Notes: generated by a model from the sequence alone, not told the origin. A stretch of 64,000 nt of DNA from Lachnospiraceae bacterium (GCA_017522685.1 JAFWYN010000019.1:205492-269491), one strand, 5' to 3'. Shown: positions 43,939-53,729, numbered from the stretch's first letter. Translations and numbers: made by a program.

Positions 43939-46185
43939 TTATAACCCATTTATAGGGTTAAAGTCAAATTGGATGTTGAGGCGGCGAGTGTCCATGACAT
44001 GTAAATATGCTTCCAGACAATCCTTGGTTTCCACCAATAGCTCGTATGCCGGATGTTTTACATAAAAGACAAAACGATAGATATCATTTATCTTTCCGAT
44101 ACCGGCGGGTGCCGGCCCTATAATCTGCAAAGGAAATCCCTGATTGTTTTTCCCTAACTTCTCTGCCTCTTTAGCCAATTCTTTGGCTACCCTCAGTCCT
44201 TCCTCCTCCACTGCCGCATATACCTGCACTGCCATCATATGCACCATGGGCGGATACTGCATCAAATCACGATATGCCAGCTCCTCTTCATAAAAAGCCT
44301 CATAATTCTGATTGGCAGCATGTATTATAGCATAATGCTCCGGTTGATAGGTCTGTATGACCACTTCACCGGGTTGCTCTCCTCTGCCTGCACGCCCCGC
44401 AGCTTGTGTAATTAGCTGGAAGGTCCTCTCTGCCGCTCTGTAATCTCCTACGGAAAGAGACATATCTGCCGCCAGTACACCAACCAATGTGACATTAGGA
44501 AAATCGTGTCCCTTTACAATCATTTGTGTGCCTACCAGTACATCCGCCTCACCATTTCCAAAGGCTTCCAGGATTTTCTCATAACTGCCTTTATTCTTGG
44601 TGGTATCCGCGTCCATACGAAGAACCCGGATTCCGGGATACATTTGCAGCAGTTTCTCTTCAATCTGCTGAGTACCTGCTTTAAAGCCGGATACATATTT
44701 AGAACCACAGGATGGGCATTTTTGAACCATACTTCTTTCATACCCACAATAATGACAAACCAGGCGCCCTCCCCTGTGTTCAGACAAAGACACATCGCAA
44801 TGAGGACATTTTATCACCTCACCGCAAGCCCTGCAGGACACAAAACCTGCAAGTCCTCTTCGATTGATAAAAAGCATACTTTGCTGTCCTTTTTCCAATC
44901 GGTCAGCCATAAGCTCCTGCAACCTTCGACTGAATATAGTGCGATTTCCCTGCTTTAATTCTTCCCTTAAATCCTCTGTGTATACCGTGGGCAATGTACC
45001 TCCCGCCACTCGTTCCGTCAACTTAAAGATACCGTACTCTCCGTTTTGTGCACGATAGTAAGCTTCCATTGACGGAGTTGCCGAACCTAATACCAAAACG
45101 GAACTGGTACGTTCCGCTAATGTGGCCGCCACCTCTCTGGCATGGTATTTGGGCGTATTTTCACTCTTGTAGCTTCCTTCATGTTCCTCGTCCATGACGA
45201 TAAGGCCCAAGTTGGGAAAAGGGGTAAATAACGCAGACCTGGGACCGATAATAACATCAATCTCGCCCTGCTTCGCCCGTTGACACTGGTCATATTTCTC
45301 TCCCTGTGAAAGCGTGGAATTCAATACACTGACACGTTCTCCGAAATGCTTATAAAACCGCTTCAGTGTCTGGTAAGTCAATGCAATTTCCGGTATCAGC
45401 ACAATGGCCTGCTTGCCGCGCTTCACCACTTCTTCTATCAAACGGATATATACTTCTGTCTTTCCGCTTCCGGTCACTCCATGAAGCAGATAACTCTTCC
45501 TTATGCCCGCATCATACTCACCGCATATCTGAGTCACTATACTTTCCTGCTGCGAACTCAACTTCTTTTTTTCATCCCTGGCATCCATTTTTTTCACCGG
45601 ATTGCGGTAAACATCGGTACTTTCCACCTTCACCACACCGTTTCTGACCAATCCCTGTATGACTGCCGGAGACACCATCAGCTTCCCTGTTACCAAATCA
45701 TAGGGCAATTCTTCTTCCTGCAGAAGTTCCTCCAACAAGCGCACTCTGGCGGCTCGCCCTTTCATGCGCTTACTCTCTCCCAGCAGTGCTATGGCTTCTT
45801 CTCTGCCGGCCTTCAGAACTACCGTCTTATATTCTTTGCCCTTTACCGTCTGTTTCACCGGAAGAACCGTCTTTAAGGCCTGAATCAGTGTTCCTCCGTA
45901 GTTTTTGCGTATCCATGCAGCCAAAGCCATTTGGCGGTCTTCCACGCCCACACCCTTTTGCACAAGGGCGCGGATTTCCTTTATCTTTTGCGGGTCATAA
46001 TTGCAAACCTCACTTAAACCAACCACATAACCTTTGATTAACTTATTGCCCTTCCCAAAAGGCACCTGCACACACATACCGATTTCCAGTTCATCAGCCA
46101 GCGCATACGGTATCTTATACTGAAATGCCCTGTCAACTTTTTCATGTGATATATCTACAATAATATCTGCAAATTTTTCTTTCAA
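43939..46185 (-). CDS. priA: Primosomal helicase PriA
   Basis: 748 residues. Walker A GVTGSGKTEVYIRL, DEEH box MDEEHEGSY, and helicase motifs RGLAGFVSCRACG and QAAGRAGRG are present. The zinc cluster spans CRACGEVIKCPHCDV and CHYCGYE and CPSCGS. PriA restarts stalled replication forks. The start is TTG at 46185 with AGGAG 8 bp upstream. It follows murE by 18 bp; after its stop comes the palindromic repeat element. Confidence 0.96.
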   Translation of the reverse strand: MKEKFADIIVDISHEKVDRAFQYKIPYALADELEIGMCVQVPFGKGNKLIKGYVVGLSEVCNYDPQKIKEIRALVQKGVGVEDRQMALAAWIRKNYGGTLIQALKTVLPVKQTVKGKEYKTVVLKAGREEAIALLGESKRMKGRAARVRLLEELLQEEELPYDLVTGKLMVSPAVIQGLVRNGVVKVESTDVYRNPVKKMDARDEKKKLSSQQESIVTQICGEYDAGIRKSYLLHGVTGSGKTEVYIRLIEEVVKRGKQAIVLIPEIALTYQTLKRFYKHFGERVSVLNSTLSQGEKYDQCQRAKQGEIDVIIGPRSALFTPFPNLGLIVMDEEHEGSYKSENTPKYHAREVAATLAERTSSVLVLGSATPSMEAYYRAQNGEYGIFKLTERVAGGTLPTVYTEDLREELKQGNRTIFSRRLQELMADRLEKGQQSMLFINRRGLAGFVSCRACGEVIKCPHCDVSLSEHRGGRLVCHYCGYERSMVQKCPSCGSKYVSGFKAGTQQIEEKLLQMYPGIRVLRMDADTTKNKGSYEKILEAFGNGEADVLVGTQMIVKGHDFPNVTLVGVLAADMSLSVGDYRAAERTFQLITQAAGRAGRGEQPGEVVIQTYQPEHYAIIHAANQNYEAFYEEELAYRDLMQYPPMVHMMAVQVYAAVEEEGLRVAKELAKEAEKLGKNNQGFPLQIIGPAPAGIGKINDIYRFVFYVKHPAYELLVETKDCLEAYLHVMDTRRLNIQFDFNPINGL

Positions 46186-46203
46186 ATGTAACGCTCCTGT
46201 TTC

Positions 46204-47679
46204 TTACGCTTCTTTCAGCTCCTTTAATACCTCTGAAATCAGCACTCTTTCATCCATGGGATATTTCACTCCCTTTATCTCCTGATAATCCTCGTGCCCC
46301 TTTCCGGCCAACACCACAATATCTCCGGCTTCTCCATGCTCTATAGCATAGCGAATGGCTTCCTTTCTATCACAGATTTCCACAAATCTGCCCTCTGTTT
46401 TCGCCATTCCGGTCTTGATATCCTCAATAATATCCTGGGGCTCTTCAAATCTGGGATTATCCGAAGTGATAATAGTTAAATCCGCCAGCTTTCCGCTGAT
46501 TTCTCCCATCTCATATCTTCTTAGCTTCGAACGATTACCTCCACAGCCGAATAAACATACCAAACGATGAGGCTCATACTCCCTTAACGTGCTTAAAAGG
46601 CTCTCCAGACTCATGGCATTGTGGGCATAATCTATGAGTAGGGTAAACTCATCAGAAACCTTTACCGGCTCGATTCTTCCCTTTACCTTTGCTTCCAGCA
46701 ATGCCTTCCTGACAGCATCTTCCTTTACATTAAAATGCCTGCAGATAGCAATAGCCGTCAATGCATTATATACGCTGAATCTTCCCGGTGTGGCGATTTC
46801 AGCTTCAAAATCCATAAGTCCCTTTACCCAAAACTTTGACCCCAGAACATCGCCCCTACGCATCAGCTCTAATCCTTCTGCGCGGATATCCGCCTGTTCA
46901 CCCATGCCGAAACGCTCCAAGACACAGGTATGTCCCTGAACCACCTGTTCCCAATGCTTATCATCACAATTGACGATTCCTACTTTACACTGTCTGAACA
47001 ACATACTCTTACAACGCATGTAATCCTCAAAGCTTTCATGCTCGTTGGGACCGATATGATCCGGCTCTAAATTGGTGAAGATACCAAAATCAAACACAAA
47101 TCCCTGACTTCTGTGAAGCATCAGACCCTGTGATGAAACCTCCATCACTACAGCCTCCAGTCCTGCCTCCACCATTTTGGCAAAGTAGGCTTGTAACACA
47201 TAGGATTCCGGTGTGGTATTCACTGCACTGATATGTTCATTTCCGATAATCACCTCTATGGTACCGATTAATCCCACCTTATATCCCGCATTTTCCAAGA
47301 TGGATTTTACTAAATAAGCCGTAGTGGTTTTGCCCTTGGTACCGGTCACACCAATCACCTTCAGCTTTTCTGCCGGATTGTCAAAATAGGCTGCCGAAAT
47401 AAAGGCCATGGCATAACGGGTATTTTCTACTTTAATAACCGTAACATCACAGTCTTCCAAGCCTTCTACTTCCTTTGATACCACCAATACACTCGCCTTC
47501 TCAGCCACCTCTTTAGCATAAGCATGGCCATCGAAATTGGCACCTTCAATGCAAATAAACAGGCAATTCTCACATACCTTACGGGAATCATAGATTATGG
47601 ACTCAACTTCTGTATCTATACTTCCCTGTACGCATTCATATTCCAATTTACCCAATAAATCAATCAGTTTTTTCATCAT
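46204..47679 (-). CDS. murE: UDP-MurNAc-L-alanyl-D-glutamate--2,6-diaminopimelate ligase
   Basis: 491 residues. P-loop GVTGTKGKTTTAYL, the carbamylated Lys region YMRCKSMLF, and the amino-acid selecting motif SDNPRFEEP. The DNPR form indicates meso-diaminopimelate as substrate rather than lysine. MurE makes the third peptide addition to the wall precursor. It is outside the dcw cluster and heads the long run with priA to rsgA. GGGAAGTAAT precedes the ATG. Confidence 0.94.
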   Translation of the reverse strand: MMKKLIDLLGKLEYECVQGSIDTEVESIIYDSRKVCENCLFICIEGANFDGHAYAKEVAEKASVLVVSKEVEGLEDCDVTVIKVENTRYAMAFISAAYFDNPAEKLKVIGVTGTKGKTTTAYLVKSILENAGYKVGLIGTIEVIIGNEHISAVNTTPESYVLQAYFAKMVEAGLEAVVMEVSSQGLMLHRSQGFVFDFGIFTNLEPDHIGPNEHESFEDYMRCKSMLFRQCKVGIVNCDDKHWEQVVQGHTCVLERFGMGEQADIRAEGLELMRRGDVLGSKFWVKGLMDFEAEIATPGRFSVYNALTAIAICRHFNVKEDAVRKALLEAKVKGRIEPVKVSDEFTLLIDYAHNAMSLESLLSTLREYEPHRLVCLFGCGGNRSKLRRYEMGEISGKLADLTIITSDNPRFEEPQDIIEDIKTGMAKTEGRFVEICDRKEAIRYAIEHGEAGDIVVLAGKGHEDYQEIKGVKYPMDERVLISEVLKELKEA

Positions 47680-47718
47680 ATTACTTCCCTTCTTTTAAGG
47701 GTTTTCCCTTACTATATA

Positions 47719-47747
47719 ATAATAGGATATTACATGAAATATGTAAA
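47719..47747 (-). promoter_or_regulatory. murE operon promoter
   Basis: Minus strand TTTACA (47742-47747), 17-bp spacer, TATTAT (47719-47724), 40 bp before the murE ATG. Confidence 0.6.
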
Positions 47748-47789
47748 TGAATTTTCGAAATGTTCCTTGTGAAAACTGTATAAACCACA

Positions 47790-47901
47790 AGAAGGCTTCG
47801 ATATCTCGAAGCCTTCTCGTGATTTTCTTATGAGGGGGGGAGATAGTTTATTAACTATCTAATATTACAATACACTATAATTGTGTCCAAATTGTGTCCA
47901 A
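47790..47901. repeat. Hairpins and tandem 11-mer between recJ and murE
   Basis: A perfect 12-bp stem AGAAGGCTTCGA/TCGAAGCCTTCT (47790-47817) lacks a strong T-tract. A G7 run and a second hairpin AGATAGTT/AACTATCT (47841-47860) follow. Then ATTGTGTCCAA occurs twice back to back (47880-47901). The first hairpin may end recJ transcription; the rest is unexplained. Confidence 0.5.
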
Positions 47902-47949
47902 ATAATAAATTTTAAGAAAACATTTTCCGTAATTCTTCAACATTCTTCT

Positions 47950-49722
47950 CTAACAGTAATTCTGCATGATAAACTGAAGACTTTCCTTGCCTCTGTAAGC
48001 ATTAATTCCGGTCTGATAGGTTAGGGACACAAGATAATCTCCTCTGCCTTCAAATAACTTATCCCCACTACCTTCTCCGTATTTTTCATCCAAAAACCGG
48101 CAAAAGGCATCTACATCCCCAAAATACATTAATTCTTTCCTATTGTCATATCCGCCTTGTCCTGTTTCCACCTGAAATCTTGCATATGCGCCGGTTGCCC
48201 CGATTCTTTTTGCTCCTACAAATCTCACATCCTTCTGGGCAAAAAGCGGTTTCCCATTCCCTACACCAAAAGGCTCCAGCATTTGCAACTGCCTGGCCAG
48301 TTCCATCCCTACATATTCAAGGGGCATGGGTACATCAATATGCACTACCGGCACAAAGTCCGATTCTTCCAGCACTGCCTTTTCATTAAGCGCCCTTCGA
48401 AAGGACTCTACATCACAATGACACAAGCTTAACCCAGCGGCCAGCTTATGACCTCCGAATTTACTAAAATGCTCCTTCACCTGTATCATGGAATCATACA
48501 TATGATAGGCTTCTATGGAACGTCCCGAACCCTTTATACCTTCCTCGCCGTTCGTCAGTACAAAAACCGGATGATGATACTTTTCCCGAATCCTGCCGGC
48601 AATAATCCCTGCCAGACTTTCATGCACATGGGGTAAATACACCACCATAACCTTATCCTCGAAAAGTTTCTTTTCCTGAATCTGTGCTTCTGCTTCTTCC
48701 ACACCTTTCAAAGTCAGATTTTTACGGCTGTCATTAAGTTCCTTCAGCTCCGTAGCCGCGATCATAGCCACTTCCTTACTTTGACTTTGCATCAACTCCA
48801 AAGCTCGTAAAGCAGTATCCAATCGTCCTGTGGCATTCAAGCAGGGGCCAATTACAAACCCTAAATGATAGGCACTTGCCTTTGCCGGTTCTATTTCGTT
48901 TACCTCAAACAATGCCCGTAGTCCCAAATTGGCAGTATCCTTTATCTGCTTCAACCCTTCCCTTACGAAAATACGATTTTCATCCTTAAGCTCCATTACA
49001 TCACAGACCGTTGCCATGGCTACAAAGGGCAATAATTCTCTGAGTATGAGTTCCGCCTTATCATATTGTAAGTTCTCGTACAACGCTTGCACCACCTTAT
49101 AAGCCACTACACCACCACAGATACTCTTAAAAGGATAGCTGCAACCCGCTTGCTTAGGATTCACGATTGCATCCGCCGGCGGCAATATTTCATAACGTTT
49201 GCCCTCCGTCTCCTCAAAGGGTACTTCATGATGATCCGTAACAATGACCATCATCCCCAAATCTTTAGCAAGCTTCACCTGTTCCGCCGCTGCGATTCCG
49301 TTATCACAGGTAATAATACAATTTACACCTGCTTCATAAGCCTCCTGTATCAGATGTTCATTTAGTCCGTATCCATCCTTCATCCTATGAGGAATGGCCG
49401 TATCCACACAGGCACCCACCTGCTGAAGCCCATAGGTCAATATGTAAGAAGAACAGATGCCATCCACATCATAGTCACCAATCACTCTGATATGACTTCC
49501 GGCCTCTATTTCCGCCTTCAAAAGTTCCACCGCTTTCTCCATATGATGCAACAACCGGGGAGAATGACAATCTTTTAAGGTACCGTATAAGAACTTTCGT
49601 ACATCTTCCTCCTCCGTTACGTCTCTATTGCGTATAATACGTGCAAGAACAGGATCTATATGAAATTCCTGACTCCACTTCTGAAAATCAGCCTTTTTGG
49701 CCGCCACTAACCACTTCTCCAT
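47950..49722 (-). CDS. recJ: Single-stranded-DNA-specific exonuclease RecJ
   Basis: 590 residues from the ATG at 49722 (MEKWLVAAKK), with GAGGATATGAT before it. DHH motifs GDYDVDGICSSY, CDNGIAAAEQ and TDHHEVP are present, with a DHHA1 part (GSGRSIEAYHMYD, FGGHKLAAGL) and a C-terminal OB region. RecJ degrades ssDNA 5' to 3' in recombination and mismatch repair. Shorter than long Bacillus-type RecJ, similar to clostridial forms. It is separated from secDF by a terminator-like hairpin. Confidence 0.94.
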   Translation of the reverse strand: MEKWLVAAKKADFQKWSQEFHIDPVLARIIRNRDVTEEEDVRKFLYGTLKDCHSPRLLHHMEKAVELLKAEIEAGSHIRVIGDYDVDGICSSYILTYGLQQVGACVDTAIPHRMKDGYGLNEHLIQEAYEAGVNCIITCDNGIAAAEQVKLAKDLGMMVIVTDHHEVPFEETEGKRYEILPPADAIVNPKQAGCSYPFKSICGGVVAYKVVQALYENLQYDKAELILRELLPFVAMATVCDVMELKDENRIFVREGLKQIKDTANLGLRALFEVNEIEPAKASAYHLGFVIGPCLNATGRLDTALRALELMQSQSKEVAMIAATELKELNDSRKNLTLKGVEEAEAQIQEKKLFEDKVMVVYLPHVHESLAGIIAGRIREKYHHPVFVLTNGEEGIKGSGRSIEAYHMYDSMIQVKEHFSKFGGHKLAAGLSLCHCDVESFRRALNEKAVLEESDFVPVVHIDVPMPLEYVGMELARQLQMLEPFGVGNGKPLFAQKDVRFVGAKRIGATGAYARFQVETGQGGYDNRKELMYFGDVDAFCRFLDEKYGEGSGDKLFEGRGDYLVSLTYQTGINAYRGKESLQFIMQNYC

Positions 49723-49741
49723 ATCATATCCTCTTTCAAAA

Positions 49742-49766
49742 CAGGCTGCCGCAATGCGACAGCCTG
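49742..49766 (-). terminator. Hairpin between secDF and recJ
   Basis: 11-bp stem CAGGCTGTCGC/GCGGCAGCCTG (one G-T pair, 3-nt loop) followed by TTTTG on the minus strand. It is probably a partial terminator that lowers recJ expression from the secDF unit. Confidence 0.65.
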
Positions 49767-49777
49767 CCAAAAATCAA

Positions 49778-52045
49778 TTATATATCCTCTTCCGGTCTGG
49801 GCGGGAACTTCTCGCGAAGTACATGCCACAATCCACCGGCTATGCAGATGGATGAATAAGTACCACAAAGAATACCAACCATCAAAGGTAATGCAAATTC
49901 ACGAATACTGGTAACACCAAGTACATACAGGGCTGCTACCATGATGAAGGTGGTAAAGGAAGTAAAAATACTTCTGGACAAGGTCTGTGTTACACTCTTG
50001 TTTACCACATCCTTTAAAGTTTCCTTTCTGGTCATCTCTGCCATATTTTCACGTACACGGTCGAAAATAACGATGGTTGCATTAATAGAATAACCTACTA
50101 TTGTCAGCATACATGCAATAAAGGTATTACTTACGGATACTCTTGCCACTGCATAGAATGCAAGCACAATCAAAACGTCATGCAACAACGCAACTACACT
50201 ACTGATACCGAAACGGATATCACTGAATCGGATACGAATATAAAGTAGCATACAGATAATAGAAACAGTCACTGCAATCAATGTATCCGATTTCATTTCA
50301 TCACTGATGGTAGAACTGATGGTTTCGGATGTAATCATGGATTTCGGAACATTAAACTTCTCCAAGAACATCTGATCCAACGCATCTCTTTGTTCCATAT
50401 TTAAACTGGAGGACTTAAAGATAATTTCGTTAGAGTTCTGTACTGTCTGAATCTGTACAGCACTACCGGTCACATCCTCTACAAAAGGTACCACATCACT
50501 GGTTACTTCTTCCAAAGTCATAGGTTTATCAAAAGTTACTGCTGTAGCAGTGCCGCCCTTGAAATCTAAGCTGAAATTCAATGCATCTCCGGTATTTGCT
50601 TTATAAACACCCATTACAATAAATCCTGCAATTACAAGTGCTGTAGATACGCTGAAGAACCACTTTCTCTTACCGAGAAAATCAATGCTTTTACGTGCCT
50701 TTGCCACACCGTACCACTTTTCATCCTTAAATCCAATTCCGTAAAACGCATATAACACAAGCTTAGTAACTACTAATGCTGTAAACATGGACAATCCGAT
50801 ACCCAATGCCAAGGTCTGTGCAAAGCCCTTCACGGTGCCGGGTCCTAAGAACCACAATACAGCTGCCGCAATCAATGTGGTAATATTTCCGTCAATAATT
50901 GCAGACAATGCCTTATCAAAACCTGTTTTCAAAGAAGTTCTGACACTGATTCCCGCCGCAATTTCCTCACGAATACGTGCAAAAATGATTACGTTTGCAT
51001 CCACCGCCATACCGATGGAAAGAATAATACCTGCAATACCGGATAAGGTTAAGGTAATCGCAAATCCGTTTAATAAAAGCACAACTAATACTACGTACAG
51101 TGACAAAGCAATCACAGAAGCTACACCGGAAATAAAATAAACAGCAATCATAAAAATAGCTACAATAATAAATCCGATTAATCCCGCCTTCAAACTGGTG
51201 CTGATAGCTTCCACACCAAGCTGTGCACCTACCACTTTAGAATGTAATTCTTCTAATTCCAGTTTCAACCCACCGATACGGATGGTAGAAGCAATCTTTT
51301 CAGCTTCTTCAAAGCTTGCCTGTCCCTGAATAACAGCTGTCCCCTGCGTAATAGGTTCATTTACACCGGGTACGCTGACAAACTGTCCGTCATAATAAAT
51401 ACCTAAGGTTTCTCCCTTCGTATAGGCATCTGTAGTAGCCTTTGCAAACTTAGCTTTACCTTCCTCGGTCATAAGAAGGGATACTACAATCTCCTGATTG
51501 CCCATCTTATTTTGCATACTCTCCGCCTTGGCATCTGCCACATCGGTACCCACCAAACGAATGGAACCGTCTGCTTCCAATTCCTCTAAGGTTCTGTCCA
51601 GAGTGTACTGATAAGATACTGCACCGTTTTCATCGGTTACTGTTTTCCAGGAATAATTCTTAAGTCCTGCCGCACTGGTTTCTGCAATAAAATACAAGGT
51701 ACCGGGTCTGCCTAACTCCTGTAAAATCTGGTTTGCGTCAGATACACCGGGGATTTCAATATTAATACGGTCTGCACCTTCCTGATATACAATGGCTTCC
51801 GTACTATACTTTTCCACACGCTTCTGCAACTTTGCAATGGTATCGCTCATATCCGTAGCATCCGGGGCTTCCTCTCCTACTACCTGATAGGTGATGCTGA
51901 CACCACCGGCCAAATCCAGGCCCAAATTAATATCAGAAGCACTGCCCTTTCCTTTGCCGTCAATACCCCAAAGGTCAATAAAGCCGATACCCACAAAAGC
52001 TATGAGCATTATAACTAATACTAATATAGCTCTACTCTTTTTCAT
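49778..52045 (-). CDS. secDF: Fused protein translocase subunit SecDF
   Basis: 755 residues: SecD part (~1-440) with LGLDLAGGVSITYQV and the six-helix block carrying GMAVDANVIIFARIREE, then SecF part (~455-755) with LDFKGGTATAVTF and SINATIVIFDRVRENMAE. Twelve membrane helices. SecDF uses the proton gradient to pull proteins during export. Fusion of the two is known in Bacillus and many Clostridia. No yajC is nearby. GTGAGGTAG precedes the ATG; it lies 15 bp after the SCIFF maturase. Confidence 0.96.
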   Translation of the reverse strand: MKKSRAILVLVIMLIAFVGIGFIDLWGIDGKGKGSASDINLGLDLAGGVSITYQVVGEEAPDATDMSDTIAKLQKRVEKYSTEAIVYQEGADRINIEIPGVSDANQILQELGRPGTLYFIAETSAAGLKNYSWKTVTDENGAVSYQYTLDRTLEELEADGSIRLVGTDVADAKAESMQNKMGNQEIVVSLLMTEEGKAKFAKATTDAYTKGETLGIYYDGQFVSVPGVNEPITQGTAVIQGQASFEEAEKIASTIRIGGLKLELEELHSKVVGAQLGVEAISTSLKAGLIGFIIVAIFMIAVYFISGVASVIALSLYVVLVVLLLNGFAITLTLSGIAGIILSIGMAVDANVIIFARIREEIAAGISVRTSLKTGFDKALSAIIDGNITTLIAAAVLWFLGPGTVKGFAQTLALGIGLSMFTALVVTKLVLYAFYGIGFKDEKWYGVAKARKSIDFLGKRKWFFSVSTALVIAGFIVMGVYKANTGDALNFSLDFKGGTATAVTFDKPMTLEEVTSDVVPFVEDVTGSAVQIQTVQNSNEIIFKSSSLNMEQRDALDQMFLEKFNVPKSMITSETISSTISDEMKSDTLIAVTVSIICMLLYIRIRFSDIRFGISSVVALLHDVLIVLAFYAVARVSVSNTFIACMLTIVGYSINATIVIFDRVRENMAEMTRKETLKDVVNKSVTQTLSRSIFTSFTTFIMVAALYVLGVTSIREFALPLMVGILCGTYSSICIAGGLWHVLREKFPPRPEEDI

Positions 52046-52060
52046 AACTACCTCACTTTC

Positions 52061-53443
52061 TTACTCCATCTGTGCTGCTTTAATCATGATGGCACATTCC
52101 ACACGCTTTCTCTGCAGTTCGCAACCCACATCGTATGTGCCATTGATAGAGTTGGTAAAATTATATGCATTGGCTGCACAGCCACCACTGCAATAAAACT
52201 TAGCAAAACATTTCTTGCATGCATCCTTTGCATAAACATTACAACACTTAAATTCATCCATAATATCCGTGTTGGTAATGCCGGTATCCACATTTCCCAT
52301 CAGGAACTTTTCCTGTCCTACAAACTGATGACAGGGATAAAAATCTCCCCAAGGAGTAACGGCCAGATACTCTGTACCTGAACCACAACCGGACAGACGC
52401 TTTGCTACACAGGGACCACCCTGTAAATCTATCATAAAGTGGAAGAAATTAAACTTCTGTCCCTTTTTGTTTCTTTCCAGAATTGCTTTTGCCAGACGGT
52501 CATATTCTTCCTTTAAGAAGGGCAAATCCTCTTCTCTGATAGCATAAGCCTCTTCCGGCGGTGCCACTACCGGCTCCACGGAAATCTGCTGAAAGCCTAA
52601 ATCAGCCAAATGAAGCACGTCTTCAGCAAAGTCCAGATTATGATGCGTAAAGGTACCTCTCACATAATAATTCATCTGGTCGCGACTCTCTGCCACCTTT
52701 TGGAACTTAGGAACAATCATATCATAGCTGCCTTGTCCGCCACGGAAAGGACGCATCTTATCATGCACTTCCTTACGTCCGTCAATACTGAGTACAATAT
52801 TAGCCATTTCCTTATTGGCAAATTCTAATATTTCATCATTTAACAATACGCCATTTGTCGTCAGGGTAAAACGGAACTTCTTATTATTAGATTCCTCCAG
52901 GCTTCTGCCGTATGCCACCAGGTCCTTTACCACCTGCCAGTTCATAAGAGGCTCTCCGCCAAAGAAATCCACCTCCAGGTTTACTCTGCTTCCGGAATTG
53001 GCTACCAAAAAATCCAGTGCTTTCTTACCCACTTCAAAGCTCATCAATGCTCTGCGTCCGTGGTATTCGCCCTCTTCCGCAAAGCAATACTGACATGCCA
53101 GGTTACAGTCATGTGCTATATGTAAACACAATGCCTTTACCACTGTTTGTCTATTCTTAAAATCAAAGATGTAATTTTCATAAACATCCGGCATGAAAAG
53201 CTGTCCCATCTTTTCCAGCTCCAGCACCTCATCCACCGCTTCTGTTATCTCCGCTTCCGGATAAGGAAGATTGGTCAGATTTAATACTGCCGCTTTAATG
53301 GTATCTGCATCCTTGATGCCTTCATTTACCAATGGTTCTACCAAGGGAATCATGTCATAAACAATATCATCCACCACATGTACGGAACCGCTGTTTACAT
53401 CCATGACAATGTTAAAACCATTACTTTTATACTGATGTATCAC
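52061..53443 (-). CDS. SCIFF radical SAM maturase
   Basis: 460 residues. Radical SAM cluster CNLACQYCFAEEG, and a SPASM-type C-terminal Cys set (CGSGTEYLAVTPWGDFYPC in parts, CCNVYAKDACKKCFAKFYC). The N-terminal ~90 residues form the RiPP recognition part. In clostridia this enzyme (CteB type) makes thioether crosslinks from Cys in the SCIFF peptide. The start is GTG at 53443. The precursor gene lies 87 bp upstream, separated by a perfect hairpin. Confidence 0.95.
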   Translation of the reverse strand: MIHQYKSNGFNIVMDVNSGSVHVVDDIVYDMIPLVEPLVNEGIKDADTIKAAVLNLTNLPYPEAEITEAVDEVLELEKMGQLFMPDVYENYIFDFKNRQTVVKALCLHIAHDCNLACQYCFAEEGEYHGRRALMSFEVGKKALDFLVANSGSRVNLEVDFFGGEPLMNWQVVKDLVAYGRSLEESNNKKFRFTLTTNGVLLNDEILEFANKEMANIVLSIDGRKEVHDKMRPFRGGQGSYDMIVPKFQKVAESRDQMNYYVRGTFTHHNLDFAEDVLHLADLGFQQISVEPVVAPPEEAYAIREEDLPFLKEEYDRLAKAILERNKKGQKFNFFHFMIDLQGGPCVAKRLSGCGSGTEYLAVTPWGDFYPCHQFVGQEKFLMGNVDTGITNTDIMDEFKCCNVYAKDACKKCFAKFYCSGGCAANAYNFTNSINGTYDVGCELQRKRVECAIMIKAAQME

Positions 53444-53482
53444 GTTATTCTACCTAATGCCTTTCTATTCCATAAACGTATA

Positions 53483-53511
53483 GTAAGCAGCGACGTAAAA
53501 TCGCTGCTTAC
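53483..53511 (-). promoter_or_regulatory. Hairpin between SCIFF and its maturase
   Basis: Perfect 11-bp stem GTAAGCAGCGA/TCGCTGCTTAC, 7-nt loop, no T-tract. It could protect or separate the short precursor mRNA so that the peptide is made in excess of the enzyme (inference). Confidence 0.55.
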
Positions 53512-53530
53512 ATAGTTCGTATCACTTTGA

Positions 53531-53674
53531 CTATTTAATCTTTTCGCAACTCTGATTACCAACAGTACAAGAAGTCTTGCAAGCAGACTGGCATGATGTC
53601 TGGCACTCGCCGCATCCGCCCTTCTTCATAGATTCCTTTAAATCTCTTGTTGTTAATGTTTTAATGTGCTTCAT
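53531..53674 (-). CDS. SCIFF precursor peptide
   Basis: 47 codons with the defining "six Cys in forty-five" pattern: leader MKHIKTLTTRDLKESMKKG, core GCGECQTSCQSACKTSCT and a final SCEKIK; Cys at 21, 24, 28, 32, 36 and 43. The peptide is modified by the adjacent radical SAM enzyme to a thioether-crosslinked ranthipeptide. Its biological role is unknown although nearly all Clostridia have it. AGGAGG precedes the ATG, and a TATAAT lies 50 bp upstream. No exporter or protease is adjacent. Confidence 0.96.
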   Translation of the reverse strand: MKHIKTLTTRDLKESMKKGGCGECQTSCQSACKTSCTVGNQSCEKIK

Positions 53675-53723
53675 ATTGTAGCCTCCTTAGATTCTTCACT
53701 TACATAATTACAAGAATATTTGA

Positions 53724-53729
53724 ATTATA
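53724..53729 (-). promoter_or_regulatory. SCIFF promoter (-10)
   Basis: TATAAT on the minus strand with an extended TGT before it; the -35 position (TTTCAA at 17 bp) is a weak match. Lies 50 bp before the SCIFF ATG. Confidence 0.5.

Noticed and set aside
45346..45876. 176-codon plus-strand ORF inside priA
   Set aside because: Antisense shadow of priA; composition and lack of a start signal argue against coding.
53531..53674. Bacteriocin with its own immunity/export genes
   Set aside because: The six-Cys pattern and the adjacent maturase fit SCIFF, which is not linked to immunity or dedicated export genes, and none is seen.
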